DNA of 64,000 nucleotides from an uncultured bacterium (GCA_949288485.1 CASEKC010000003.1:62001-126000); one strand, 5' to 3'. Positions 36,437-45,267 are shown, numbered from the stretch's first letter. Program-made: numbers and translations. Notes: generated from the sequence alone by a model not told the origin.

Positions 36437-36456
36437 AGTGACTTTGATTAGTCGCT
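36437..36456 (+). terminator. Terminator of the replication operon
   Basis: AGTGAC/GTCGCT stem (one G-T pair) with an 8-nt loop and six T residues. Confidence 0.75.
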
Positions 36457-36566
36457 TTTTTATTATACTTATTAATAATCATTAAAATAATATTAATATA
36501 ATATCATAATAATATTGCTATGTAATTAAAACTTTGTTATAATAATGTCAAATAAAGGAGTTAGGT

Positions 36567-37016
36567 ATGAGCAAGTTTTCAAAATATTTAAAAGCAAGAG
36601 AAGGAAAAGAAGTTAAATTCTTTTTCGGAGAAGATACCAAATTATATGGTAATCATGTTGATTTTAAGCATTACAAAGATAAAGATAACATTATTATAAT
36701 CACAAATAATGTTAAATATTTTTTTAACAAAGACTGTTATGTTCTAGTAGTTGATAATGATAAAATCGTTTATTTAAAAAGTTGGCAATTAAAACCAGTT
36801 AAGAATTGGGATCTTAAAGTTAATACTTGGGCGGTAAAATTAAACAGAAATTATTTTAAACCTTTCAAGTTAAGTTTTGTATTTGAAGATTATTGTTTTG
36901 AGAAAGAAGATACATTTGATGATTTAGTTAATGTTGCCAAATCTCAAGATGAAAACAAGACAATTTTTAAGTTAGGTCATTATAAATGTTTAAAAGGTCA
37001 TTATTCAACATTCTAA
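36567..37016 (+). CDS. Unknown protein, 149 aa
   Basis: A basic, beta-rich soluble protein with repeated aromatic residues. GGAG precedes the start. The AT-rich upstream region contains ATAATATCAT, the reverse of a 10-mer found at other promoters of the element. No family recognised. Confidence 0.55.
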   Translation: MSKFSKYLKAREGKEVKFFFGEDTKLYGNHVDFKHYKDKDNIIIITNNVKYFFNKDCYVLVVDNDKIVYLKSWQLKPVKNWDLKVNTWAVKLNRNYFKPFKLSFVFEDYCFEKEDTFDDLVNVAKSQDENKTIFKLGHYKCLKGHYSTF

Positions 37017-37080
37017 ACCGTCCTCAGTTTGAAATAGGAATAGGTAGTAGACAATTTATATATTATAGGCTTAAAAAAAT

Positions 37081-37099
37081 GAGGATTTGTTAGATCCTC
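37081..37099. terminator. Bidirectional terminator
   Basis: GAGGAT/ATCCTC stem with a 7-nt loop, A run before and T run after, between two converging genes. Confidence 0.8.
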
Positions 37100-37118
37100 T
37101 TTTTTTATTCCATGATAT

Positions 37119-38552
37119 TTATTCTTTGATATTTATTCTTTCAGAATATTTATGTTTCAAAATGTATTTCCAGTTTTCAACTGTATTACAATATTCTGCG
37201 AAATAATAATTAAATAATTTTTTATGGAAATCATAACTTTCATTTTTAAAGTTATTATTTACGACACCAGTAATTGTTTTGTTATATACGTCATCAGTAA
37301 TATCAATATGTAATTTGCTGCTATCGAGTCTATCTTGGATTGTATCTTTAATCTTGTAGGCAGTATTGATTATAATTTCTTTTTGTGGCGTTTTAGTCTC
37401 ATCTTCTAAAACTTGTAGGGCAACTATACCATGAAATTCTGGTTCGTCAATCCAAACCGCATATTTATTGTCATCTAAATTTTCAAGAGTCTTTTTCGTT
37501 TTGGTGATGACATTTTGTTTGTTAAAAAGATTGTTGTAAAGATAGAAGAAGTCTTTTGCCGATAAATTATGATCGGTTTCTTCTAATCTGTCGCTAATAA
37601 GTTGTTTTTGGGTTTGTTTGTCATAGGTTTCCCAGTCATCATAAGTATTCATACAATAATTTTTTGCTTTATTAAATTGATGATAATTGATGCTCAAAAA
37701 ATTGGCGGTGACTTTAAAAGGAATATTATTCTTTTTAAATTCTTCGATCGTTTCACCTTCATATAATAAAGCTTCAATTACTTCTGTTGGAACATTTGGC
37801 ACATCAAACGATTTATCGTATTCAGGATTACGACAATGTTTAATATAAGAATAAACTTCATCATCGTTAAAATGGTCAAAAGCATTAATCATTTCTTTTT
37901 TGTCATTAAATTCTTCATAAAACTTATAAGCATAATTTTTGTAATAAGAAAAATATTGATCAAATAATTCTTTAGTAGTTTCTTTTGAAGGAAGTTTTAA
38001 TGCTTCATTTAATAATGCGTTCCCTTTAAAAAAGATTTCGCCTTCGTTTGTAAAAGAAGGAGTTTCTTTTTCATCATTTTCAGCTGATAAATTTTGTTCA
38101 GGTGGAATAGATAAATTTACACTAAAATTTGCTAGTTCTTTAATTAGTTCATCATTATTATCTGAATAAATTAAAACTTTATTTGATAATAAAGAATCCT
38201 CTTTTTTAGCTAGTAAATTAACAAAATCATGTTCTTTTCCTTCTAAGTTGTTAAAAGGTTTTTTAATAAAAATTATAGAAGTTAAATTATTATTAATTGC
38301 TCTTCTTAAAATTTCTTTATTAAAAGAGCCATCTTCTAAATTTAATTTAAAAATGATGCCTGAATTTAATGCTTTGGTAGAAAGCTCCATGGTTTCTAAA
38401 TTATCATTTTCTAATTCTGAATTAGTAAATTTAGGTAAACCAAAGAAGTGGATAAAATGATTATCTATAATATCTATATTACCTACAACTTCGCAATAAT
38501 ATTCTCTCTTTTTGCCACTAAATGATCCAATTTGATATTCAAAATCTGACAT
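37119..38552 (-). CDS. Unknown protein, 477 aa, under a shared-type promoter
   Basis: A large soluble acidic protein. The first 160 residues look like an alpha/beta domain (I-D-I-I-D-N-H-F-I-H-F-F-G-L and S-N-K-V-L-I-Y-S-D-N-N-D-E), the rest is helical. No known motif. It has the same promoter and the same 27-nt leader hairpin as the ArdC operon, so it is probably an early transfer function, perhaps one acting in the recipient. It stands alone. Confidence 0.65.
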   Translation of the reverse strand: MSDFEYQIGSFSGKKREYYCEVVGNIDIIDNHFIHFFGLPKFTNSELENDNLETMELSTKALNSGIIFKLNLEDGSFNKEILRRAINNNLTSIIFIKKPFNNLEGKEHDFVNLLAKKEDSLLSNKVLIYSDNNDELIKELANFSVNLSIPPEQNLSAENDEKETPSFTNEGEIFFKGNALLNEALKLPSKETTKELFDQYFSYYKNYAYKFYEEFNDKKEMINAFDHFNDDEVYSYIKHCRNPEYDKSFDVPNVPTEVIEALLYEGETIEEFKKNNIPFKVTANFLSINYHQFNKAKNYCMNTYDDWETYDKQTQKQLISDRLEETDHNLSAKDFFYLYNNLFNKQNVITKTKKTLENLDDNKYAVWIDEPEFHGIVALQVLEDETKTPQKEIIINTAYKIKDTIQDRLDSSKLHIDITDDVYNKTITGVVNNNFKNESYDFHKKLFNYYFAEYCNTVENWKYILKHKYSERINIKE

Positions 38553-38570
38553 AATTTTATATCCTAACTC

Positions 38571-38597
38571 GAAAACACGAGACTTCGATTGTGTTTA
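38571..38597 (-). repeat. 27-nt leader repeat, copy 2
   Basis: Identical to 26370-26396 and at almost the same distance from the -10 box. Forms AAACAC/GTGTTT hairpin at the mRNA 5' end. Confidence 0.85.
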
Positions 38598-38600
38598 GAT

Positions 38601-38641
38601 TATTATTGGGAAAAAGAGAATTCATGTGTGCTCAGATAAAT
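38601..38641 (-). promoter_or_regulatory. Shared-type promoter P3 (477-aa gene)
   Basis: On the minus strand: ATTTATCTGAG (38631-38641), 24 nt, ATAATA (38601-38606). The -10 is the weakest of the set. Confidence 0.75.
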
Positions 38642-38645
38642 ATAT

Positions 38646-38669
38646 TATCATATTAATATTAATATGATA
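38646..38669. promoter_or_regulatory. 24-bp perfect palindrome between divergent promoters
   Basis: The half site is TATCATATTAAT and its exact inverse follows with no gap. It lies between promoter P3 and the HipA-like module, a position typical for an operator. It includes ATGATA, as in the 10-mer ATGATATTAT seen upstream of other element genes. Confidence 0.55.
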
Positions 38670-38730
38670 TTATTTTAATTGCGTTTAATTTTAGATTAAT
38701 GTATAATATTCGTGTTAAGGAGGTATAAAT

Positions 38731-38988
38731 ATGGCTCAAGAACATTCTGAATTTCGTGAAGTAGAATTTCGCTATGGTTTTTCTTTTCCTTGGTTTATGC
38801 TTCCTTCTGAAGTTCAACAAGCGATAGATGAATTAGAACATTCATTAGAAGTTCATGATTTGATGGATGATTGTCATTTAGCATATTTACAATCACTAAT
38901 GGAAGTTCGATATGAATCTTTAGGTTTGTTAATATCACGAGAAATAGCAGAACGATATGATTTAGCTTTGCCTGAATATTATCGTTAA
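38731..38988 (+). CDS. Small partner protein of HipA-like kinase, module 1
   Basis: 85 residues, acidic and helical (E-V-Q-Q-A-I-D-E-L-E-H-S-L-E). It has AAGGAGG at good distance and is followed at once by the kinase gene, whose Shine-Dalgarno overlaps its stop. Its place matches that of an antitoxin, but it lacks an obvious DNA-binding motif. A gene of similar size precedes the second HipA-like kinase at 61354. Confidence 0.6.
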   Translation: MAQEHSEFREVEFRYGFSFPWFMLPSEVQQAIDELEHSLEVHDLMDDCHLAYLQSLMEVRYESLGLLISREIAERYDLALPEYYR

Positions 38989-39001
38989 GGAGGATATGGT
39001 T

Positions 39002-40060
39002 ATGTTTATTTATGATTTTGATAAACTAGATATATCTAGAAAAGTATATGATGGATGTGAACCTAAAACTTGTTTAAGTGATGGAAGACATTTTTATGTC
39101 TTAAAAGAACCTAGACCAATGAAAGGCAATATTCCAAGTAGTAGAAAAGATCAACAAGCCGAATATTATTATAATTGTATAAGTGAATATTTAGGTTCTG
39201 AAATTTTTAATCTTTGTGGAATAGAAACTCAAAAAACATATTTAGGAAACTTTACTTGTCATGATGGTGTAAAAAGACTTTGCGTTGCATGTGAAGATTT
39301 TACAACTGATGAAAAATATTTGGATCTTGATACAGGTAAAACAAGTGTTTTGTTAATTTCAATGGCGATGTATAAGCATGATTTTAAAAGACAAGGAACA
39401 AATGATGATACATTAGTTGGAAGAGAAGATGGTGATGCTTATTTAGATGAACTTGATTATATTTGGCTTAACTCTAAATATTTAAAAGATAAATATGAAA
39501 AAATTAAAAAAGAGTATTACAATCGTTTTGTTGTTGACGCTTTAATTGGAAATCCAGATAGGCATAATGGAAACTGGGGATTTTTAGTCCCTGCTAGCGG
39601 AGATGAAAAAATAAAAGAAATTTTTAAAATATCACCTGTCTATGATTGCGGTGCATCTTTTTTATCTCAAGCTAATTCTAATCGACTTGTAGAAGTTTTA
39701 AATTCAAAAGAATTATTACAAACAAGATTTAATGATTTTCCAAAAACTCAAGTTTCTCCTAGATTACAAAACGGATTAACAGGAATAAAGTTCGGTTCTT
39801 ATTTTAACTCTTTAGAAAACGAAGAGCTTAATAAGGCGATTATTGAAATGACTCCGAAAATAAAAGAAGTATTACCTGATATTTATGATTTAATTGATGA
39901 TATGGTTTATTCGGAAGTTATAAGTAAAAGTAGAGGCAATTTTTATAAAACATTTATTGAAGGCAGATTTAATAATATAATTCTTTCATCGTATTTAAAA
40001 TTAGAAAAAGTGAGTGATTGTTCTATTGATAAAGAAAAAGATGATGAAATGGAACGCTAA
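39002..40060 (+). CDS. HipA-like Ser/Thr kinase, module 1
   Basis: 352 residues from ATG 39002, eight bases after AGGAGG; the ATG at 38996 is too close to that site. The catalytic loop reads G-N-P-D-R-H-N-G-N-W-G (Asp186) and the metal motif is Y-D-C-G, as in HipA/CtkA kinases. The N-terminal part has K-E-P-R-P-M as possible ATP-loop region. HipA kinases arrest growth by phosphorylating translation factors; relatives have other targets. With the small upstream gene it resembles a toxin-antitoxin or maintenance module. Confidence 0.8.
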   Translation: MFIYDFDKLDISRKVYDGCEPKTCLSDGRHFYVLKEPRPMKGNIPSSRKDQQAEYYYNCISEYLGSEIFNLCGIETQKTYLGNFTCHDGVKRLCVACEDFTTDEKYLDLDTGKTSVLLISMAMYKHDFKRQGTNDDTLVGREDGDAYLDELDYIWLNSKYLKDKYEKIKKEYYNRFVVDALIGNPDRHNGNWGFLVPASGDEKIKEIFKISPVYDCGASFLSQANSNRLVEVLNSKELLQTRFNDFPKTQVSPRLQNGLTGIKFGSYFNSLENEELNKAIIEMTPKIKEVLPDIYDLIDDMVYSEVISKSRGNFYKTFIEGRFNNIILSSYLKLEKVSDCSIDKEKDDEMER

Positions 40061-40110
40061 AAATAGTATAATAAATTTACCATAAAAAAGATTTTTTGTT
40101 GGAAAAGAAA

Positions 40111-40132
40111 AGAGGGAATTGCCGTTCCCTCT
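40111..40132. terminator. Bidirectional terminator
   Basis: AGAGGGAA/TTCCCTCT with a 6-nt loop, A-rich before and T run after, between the converging kinase and VirD4 genes. Confidence 0.85.
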
Positions 40133-40134
40133 TT

Positions 40135-42705
40135 TTAAAACATATTAGTTAATGAATCCAAGTTATTTGTACATTCTGTAATTATTAATTCGTTTTCTGT
40201 GTATGTATGTTCCTTTTTTTCTTGTCTTTCTTTATTTGATTTTGGGAAAGAGAAATTATCTCTTTTTACATTTATTTTTTTAGAAGATTCTTCAGACTTT
40301 TTATATGTGTTCGGATTAAAATTTTCCATAAATTCATTAACGGTATTATTAACTATTGTTCCAATCGATGCTTGATGTTTTGCTGATTCTGCTTTTTTAA
40401 GAAGGAAACGTTTTCTATTTCGTTGATTTTGTTCTCTTATTTTTTGTATTTCAATTGTTTCTTTGTTAATTCCTCTTGCGTTTTTAGCACTAGATGAAGT
40501 TGGTTTATTATCATCTTTCTTTTTTTGCGAAATATCATAGAAAGTATCTCTTTCAGAATAAATAATTTCTTTTTTTGTTGCATCAACAAATCCTTTTTGA
40601 AATAAACCTATCTTATTTGCTACTTTATTAAAATAAGGAACAAAATTAGTTTTACATGGATCTTCTCTAAATAATTTAAAGTAGGCTGTTCCTGTAATCA
40701 TGTTAGTAAGTTGGTTCATTGGAACAATATCTCTACTCGTTAAAGAGTAATTAGCATTAATGTTTCCACTATTCAAATCTTTTGAGGAATTAGAAGAAGA
40801 ACGAGTAACAATTGTTTCTTTTCCTAATTCACCGTGGAAATATTTAACTGTTTCAATGTCTGATGAACCTAAATATAGATGGATAGCACAGTTTGATAAT
40901 ATTGATGAACCTTCCTCTTTGCCGTAAATTGAATATAATTGTGAAACTGATTGTAAAATAATATCAAAATAAATCCATCTTGAACGACAAGCTCCAGTCC
41001 ATTGTTTAAATTCTTTAATTTTAGGCATTTGGGCAAACTCATCTAAATAAAAGTAAGCTTTTCTTTTTAAATGGTCATCTTTTGATTCAGTGGCAAGATA
41101 AATCATAAAGTTATATAACTGTTTAATTAATAATGTTGCAATAGGATATTTTGTAGAGTTTTCATCAGGAATAGTAATAAATAATGCAACTGGTTTTTCT
41201 CCTTCAATAATATCCTTTAAATCGAAATCTGAGCCACTGGTTATATATGTAATTCCACTTGTAAGATATTCTTTTAAAAGCGAATTAGTGTTTGAGATAT
41301 AAGATGATACTGTTTTTTCTGATTCGTTATCAATAATAACTGCAGCAGCTGTCATTGCTCTTGATGTTTTTTTATCTCTATTTTTTAACCATCCAGGCAT
41401 GTCTGATGCCATTTTATTAATAATATTTCCTATATTGTTAATGGTAAATTTTTCTAAGGTCATGTTGTTTTCTGCTTTCGTCGAATCTTCAAGCATCGCC
41501 CAAATACATCCTTCGATAATACCACGAGAACCGCTATTCCATGTTTGGTTTTCTCCAGAACCTTCAGGAATAATAGTCGAAGATAAAGCAAGAATTTCTG
41601 TTGTTACCTTATCAATTAATGATGAATTCTTTAAAATTTCTAAACAAAATAAAACGTTGTTTTGCTTATTCTCGGTCGTGCAAACATAAAATTTTGAAGT
41701 TTCATTATCGACCGTTATAGACATTTTAAATTGAGGAAATCCATTTACTGTTTTTGAAAAAAAGATATTACGATTTTTACTAGAAATAATAATTTTTGAT
41801 TTATCGTCTTTAACAAAAGATATTTTTAACTGATCAAAGATAATTACGTTTTCTTGTTTTGCTAAATTGAAACTTATTACATCTTTAGTTACATTACCAA
41901 TGACTTTTCTGAAAGTGAATTCATCTAAATATGTATGATAATATCTCCACATCAATTCTAATGGATTAAAACGAGTTGAAGAACGCTCATTTCTAAGGTT
42001 AATGTTATAAATTTTATAACCGTTATCACTTAATTTTTTTGAAAGATTATTAAAGAGTTCACCTTTAACATCGTTAATGATCATTGTTGGTTTTTCATCA
42101 CTTAATGAATTAAGTAATATGTTAGGCATTAAAAAGTATTGAGTTTTACCAACACCAGGAGAACCTATTGTAACCATGTTGACATCTCTTGTTAACATTA
42201 AGTATTTAAATTTATTAAACGAAATTTTTGAACTAACAAGCCATCCACTTTTTTCACAATATTTTTTCTTTATAAACCTTTTAAAAAATCTAAAAAGTTT
42301 TCTGTTTGAAAGTTTTGAAGGTGGATAAGAATAATAATTTCTCCCTTTTCTTCCAAACTGTTTAATCATTTCGTCTTCACTCATTAATTTTGAATTTCCA
42401 TAAGCATCTGTTTTAGCTTTAGAATATCCTTGAACAAATTTAGCTGGATTATTGAATTTATATTTAAGTGAATAAAAAATATTGATAACGAGAAAAAGAA
42501 CGGCACCTACAATACTTGTAATAATTGGCAATGTATTTTTATAACTTATTAATACATTTGACCAACCAAATTCAAAACCAATAACAGAATTTGTTTCTTT
42601 GTAATAAATTAAAAGTGCATCTAACACTATTCCTAAAAAGTAAAATAAACCAACTACTATAAGAAATAAAAATAAAGTAAATATTATCCTTTTAAAAATC
42701 CTCAT
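40135..42705 (-). CDS. virD4: VirD4/TraG-type coupling protein (T4CP)
   Basis: 856 residues. Two N-terminal membrane helices (about 5-35 and 60-80), Walker A G-S-P-G-V-G-K-T at about 182-189, Walker B Y-L-D-E-F-A-Q near 555 and the T4CP signature W-T-G-A-C-R-S-R-W. It couples the relaxase-DNA complex to the secretion channel. Between about residues 245 and 345 there is a beta-rich insertion not seen in standard VirD4 proteins. The C-terminal 200 residues are Lys/Asn/Ser-rich and probably disordered. It overlaps the relaxase gene by 14 bp. Confidence 0.93.
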   Translation of the reverse strand: MRIFKRIIFTLFLFLIVVGLFYFLGIVLDALLIYYKETNSVIGFEFGWSNVLISYKNTLPIITSIVGAVLFLVINIFYSLKYKFNNPAKFVQGYSKAKTDAYGNSKLMSEDEMIKQFGRKGRNYYSYPPSKLSNRKLFRFFKRFIKKKYCEKSGWLVSSKISFNKFKYLMLTRDVNMVTIGSPGVGKTQYFLMPNILLNSLSDEKPTMIINDVKGELFNNLSKKLSDNGYKIYNINLRNERSSTRFNPLELMWRYYHTYLDEFTFRKVIGNVTKDVISFNLAKQENVIIFDQLKISFVKDDKSKIIISSKNRNIFFSKTVNGFPQFKMSITVDNETSKFYVCTTENKQNNVLFCLEILKNSSLIDKVTTEILALSSTIIPEGSGENQTWNSGSRGIIEGCIWAMLEDSTKAENNMTLEKFTINNIGNIINKMASDMPGWLKNRDKKTSRAMTAAAVIIDNESEKTVSSYISNTNSLLKEYLTSGITYITSGSDFDLKDIIEGEKPVALFITIPDENSTKYPIATLLIKQLYNFMIYLATESKDDHLKRKAYFYLDEFAQMPKIKEFKQWTGACRSRWIYFDIILQSVSQLYSIYGKEEGSSILSNCAIHLYLGSSDIETVKYFHGELGKETIVTRSSSNSSKDLNSGNINANYSLTSRDIVPMNQLTNMITGTAYFKLFREDPCKTNFVPYFNKVANKIGLFQKGFVDATKKEIIYSERDTFYDISQKKKDDNKPTSSSAKNARGINKETIEIQKIREQNQRNRKRFLLKKAESAKHQASIGTIVNNTVNEFMENFNPNTYKKSEESSKKINVKRDNFSFPKSNKERQEKKEHTYTENELIITECTNNLDSLTNMF

Positions 42706-43903
42706 GAAAAATTTCTCCTATTTTTTCTTTATATTCTTCAATCTCTTGTTCAGCAATTAAATCATCAAGAGTTGCATAATCCTTTTTAAATAATGGATAC
42801 TCTACTAATCCATTTATTAATTCGTTCAATAAGCGATTACTTTCTTTTTCTAGTTGCTTATTTTCAATTGCTTTAGAACGAATAAGACCAATGTCATTTG
42901 CATAGATTTTTCTTGATTTACTAATTTTATGAGTTCGTTTTGCTTCTCTTGTTTTTTTATTATAAGCAAGAGTAGCAAGAGCTAGATCGCCAAATCTATT
43001 ATGTAATTTCTCTAGTTGATCCTCTTTAAACTTTGAATGCTTTTTAATATATTCTTCGGACTCATTAGCTTGACCAATTGCTATATAATTTTCTTGTATT
43101 AAATTAAGTGTATTTTCAAATTCATCTTTAATCATTTTTAAGTTAGGATTTGTCTCGAAAATTTTGTCAATGAAAAAATTTACTTTGGCTTTTTTATCCT
43201 CTGATAAATCTTTATATTTTTTAACTGAAAAATCTTGAATTTCGTTTGCTACTTGAGTTGCTAATTCAGAAGCGGAAAGCATCCTTGTTTCTTGTTTAAA
43301 TAAACCAGTAACTGCATTCTTAAAATTATAATCATATTTATTTTTTATTATCTCTTCTGTGACGATAGACCTATACATATCTAATGTCTTTTTTTGTATT
43401 TTTGGATGCACTTCACTTTTATATCTTAAGTTACCATTTGAATCTTTAAATAGTTTTTCTTTTTCGAAAAATTTTATATGAGCGTGAATGTGTTCTCTGT
43501 CTGTGTGAATACCAGCAATCCACTCAACATTATCTGGTTTGAAACCAGCCATTTTTAAAAATTTATTGAATGTACTTTGGATTGCGTTTTTAGCTGTATC
43601 AGCATCTTGAATGAAATCTGAAACTTGTTTTCCAAAAGAGAAGATGCAGTCATAAACTGGAACATCTAATTCTCGAGATGCTTTTCTAATTTCTTTTATA
43701 TCTTGTTTTGTAAAATCTTTTTCACCATTAAAAAGAGCGGCTCTTTCTCCAACGTATTGTTCAAAGTTATATGATTGTTCATCGTGAGCCCATCTTGATC
43801 TAGCAACTAAACGCCTTTCTTTATTTGTGGTTGGCAAATAATTTTTTGGATAAGATTTTAGATATTCGACTCTAAAAAAATTGCCTAAATATTTGTCTGC
43901 CAT
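42692..43903 (-). CDS. mobL: MobL-type relaxase
   Basis: 403 residues. The HUH metal site is His133-x4-His138-x-His140-x-His142 (G-I-H-T-D-R-E-H-I-H-A-H), with upstream blocks (S-F-G-K-Q-V and a candidate nucleophile Tyr nearer the N-terminus) in the order of MobL/MobP relaxases. The C-terminal half is a long coiled coil. It should nick the transfer origin, which is probably in the gap at 44336-44816, and pilot the strand. Operon: accessory protein, relaxase, VirD4. Confidence 0.85.
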   Translation of the reverse strand: MADKYLGNFFRVEYLKSYPKNYLPTTNKERRLVARSRWAHDEQSYNFEQYVGERAALFNGEKDFTKQDIKEIRKASRELDVPVYDCIFSFGKQVSDFIQDADTAKNAIQSTFNKFLKMAGFKPDNVEWIAGIHTDREHIHAHIKFFEKEKLFKDSNGNLRYKSEVHPKIQKKTLDMYRSIVTEEIIKNKYDYNFKNAVTGLFKQETRMLSASELATQVANEIQDFSVKKYKDLSEDKKAKVNFFIDKIFETNPNLKMIKDEFENTLNLIQENYIAIGQANESEEYIKKHSKFKEDQLEKLHNRFGDLALATLAYNKKTREAKRTHKISKSRKIYANDIGLIRSKAIENKQLEKESNRLLNELINGLVEYPLFKKDYATLDDLIAEQEIEEYKEKIGEIFHEDF

Positions 43904-43906
43904 TTA

Positions 43907-44335
43907 TTATTCACCATCCCTTATTTCATTAATATAATCAATAACTTTTTCTAACTGAAATTTTTCAATCATGTATGTATTTTTGATACCGAAATTATTT
44001 GGAGGAAGAAGTTTCTCAGGGTTAATATTTTGATATTTGTAATATAGCTTTAAAGACTCTAAAACAACATTTGTATAAACAAAATTTTGGATACTCCATG
44101 AAGTAATTGTTGTTATCCTTTTATTTATATCAACAATAGTATTTTCAATTGTTTTTAACTCTTCTTTAATATCTCTTATTGATGATGTTAATTCATTTGA
44201 ACCTAATGAATGTTCAAGCATTTCGTTAATAATTTTTGTAGATGGTTTTCCAGTGGCTTTTTTAAAACTTTCTATTTCCTTTAAGACTTCGTCATTGGTA
44301 ATTCTTAATTTAAAAATGTTATTCATGTATTTCAA
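43907..44335 (-). CDS. Relaxase accessory protein (MobC/RHH-like)
   Basis: 142 residues. Residues 8-45 (I-F-K-L-R-I-T-N-D-E-V-L-K-E-I-E-S-F-K-K) have a ribbon strand plus two helices as in RHH relaxosome proteins, followed by a coiled coil and a C-terminal domain. AGGAGG lies ahead of the start. Proteins in this position bind repeats at oriT and help the relaxase nick. It is first in the transfer-processing operon. Confidence 0.7.
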   Translation of the reverse strand: MKYMNNIFKLRITNDEVLKEIESFKKATGKPSTKIINEMLEHSLGSNELTSSIRDIKEELKTIENTIVDINKRITTITSWSIQNFVYTNVVLESLKLYYKYQNINPEKLLPPNNFGIKNTYMIEKFQLEKVIDYINEIRDGE

Positions 44336-44362
44336 TTTTCCTCCTAATTTTTTATCAACTTG

Positions 44363-44403
44363 ATTATATCAAAAGAAGGAAAAATCGACTTTCTCAGATA
44401 AAT
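44363..44403 (-). promoter_or_regulatory. Shared-type promoter P4 (relaxase/VirD4 operon)
   Basis: On the minus strand: ATTTATCTGAG (44393-44403), 24 nt, TATAAT (44363-44368). Confidence 0.85.
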
Positions 44404-44429
44404 GAATAAATTTTTTAAAAATTTTTCAA

Positions 44430-44455
44430 AATTTATTTCTATTGAGAAATAAATT
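44430..44455. repeat. 11-bp inverted repeat in the oriT region
   Basis: AATTTATTTCT/AGAAATAAATT with an ATTG loop. AT-rich and perfect; suited to cruciform or single-strand folding. Confidence 0.7.
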
Positions 44456-44470
44456 CATAAGACAAGAGGA

Positions 44471-44690
44471 ACTTTTTGTGGTCAAAAATTTTTATATATA
44501 TATTTCCGTATGGAAATATATATATAAGAACACTAGGTACTTTTTGTGGCAAAAGGACTTTTTGTGGTCTACTAAATAATCAAAAAAGTATCGATGGTTA
44601 TCGCATTTTTTTGATATGGTACCTTTTTGTGGTCGCTTAAATTAAATAATAATTATTATAACAGGATAAGGGAAATGGAACTTTTTGTGG
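44471..44690 (+). repeat. Five direct CTTTTTGTGG iterons
   Basis: Copies of (A/C)CTTTTTGTGG start at 44471, 44539, 44557, 44622 and 44680, each preceded by GG within a few bases. All are in the same orientation with irregular spacing. They look like binding sites of a replication or relaxosome protein. Confidence 0.8.
44492..44527. repeat. 16-bp perfect inverted repeat
   Basis: Arms ending TTTCC and starting GGAAA around the centre GTAT, with alternating TA in the outer stem. The strongest hairpin of the gap; a candidate relaxase recognition hairpin or lagging-strand origin. Confidence 0.75.
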
Positions 44691-44710
44691 CTCACACAAA
44701 AAAGTAGTCC

Positions 44711-44751
44711 ATTTATCTGAGCCGACATGAATTTTCAAAATGTTGTAAACT
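44711..44751 (+). promoter_or_regulatory. Shared-type promoter P5 (fibre/shufflon operon)
   Basis: ATTTATCTGAG (44711-44721), 24 nt, TAAACT (44746-44751). The 11-mer and the next nine bases are the same as in P2. Confidence 0.8.
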
Positions 44752-44816
44752 ACTGGCGATGAGTAGAGATGAGTCGAAAATTCAAGTTAGTTTTTAATTG
44801 ATGAAAGGAGTTTTAG

Positions 44817-45203
44817 ATGCAAGTTTTATCATTGTTATTCACTAATGTCTTAGTCGAACTTTCCGACAATGCAATGGAAATTATTAGAATGATAGTTACT
44901 ATTGCAAATTATTTATTGCCTACTGTTGGTGCTATCGTTGCAGTTGTATTTTTAGTTAAAACTGTTATCAAAGCCTTAGAAATGAGTAAGGCAAAATCTA
45001 GTGGGGATCAACAAGGTTATCAACATGCTAAAGATGGAGTTATTTGGAGTGTTGTTACTACATTAGGTTGTTTATCTATTGCTATTGTATTTGGATTTGC
45101 AACTGACATTGTTGCCTTAATCTATCCAGAATTTGGTGAATATATTAATGGTTTAGAACAAGGAGCTGAAACTGTTAGTTTAGTTGTCAACTCATTAATT
45201 TAA
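44817..45203 (+). CDS. Small two/three-helix membrane protein, VirB2/pilin-like
   Basis: 128 residues. Three hydrophobic segments (about 1-15, 25-50, 75-105) surround a short polar loop (S-K-A-K-S-S-G-D-Q-Q-G). The layout resembles VirB2/TrbC-type prepilins and small pilin-like proteins of Gram-positive type IV secretion clusters. AAAGGAG precedes the start. It is first in the fibre operon under promoter P5, so it may form the channel or a pilus core. Confidence 0.65.
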   Translation: MQVLSLLFTNVLVELSDNAMEIIRMIVTIANYLLPTVGAIVAVVFLVKTVIKALEMSKAKSSGDQQGYQHAKDGVIWSVVTTLGCLSIAIVFGFATDIVALIYPEFGEYINGLEQGAETVSLVVNSLI

Positions 45204-45267
45204 AATTCAAATTTGTCATCTCTCTCGGAAAAGAATTTTTGTTATTGCAGGAGGAAATTAAGTTATT

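Larger units (their letters stand above)
44336..44816. other. Candidate origin of transfer/replication
   Basis: 481 bp without genes, between the divergent relaxase and fibre operons. It contains promoter P4, an 11-bp hairpin (44430-44455), a 16-bp perfect inverted repeat with a 4-nt loop (44492-44527), five direct copies of CTTTTTGTGG, a short terminator-like hairpin near 44592 and promoter P5. The nick site is not identifiable by eye. Confidence 0.65.

Noticed and set aside
44592-44612. Copy of the tRNA-Trp terminator as a second attachment site
   Set aside because: Only the loop and right arm match; it is in the middle of the transfer region, and the tRNA 3' end itself is not repeated there.
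44471-44690. CRISPR-like array
   Set aside because: Units are only about 11 bp with irregular spacing and no cas genes; iterons fit better.
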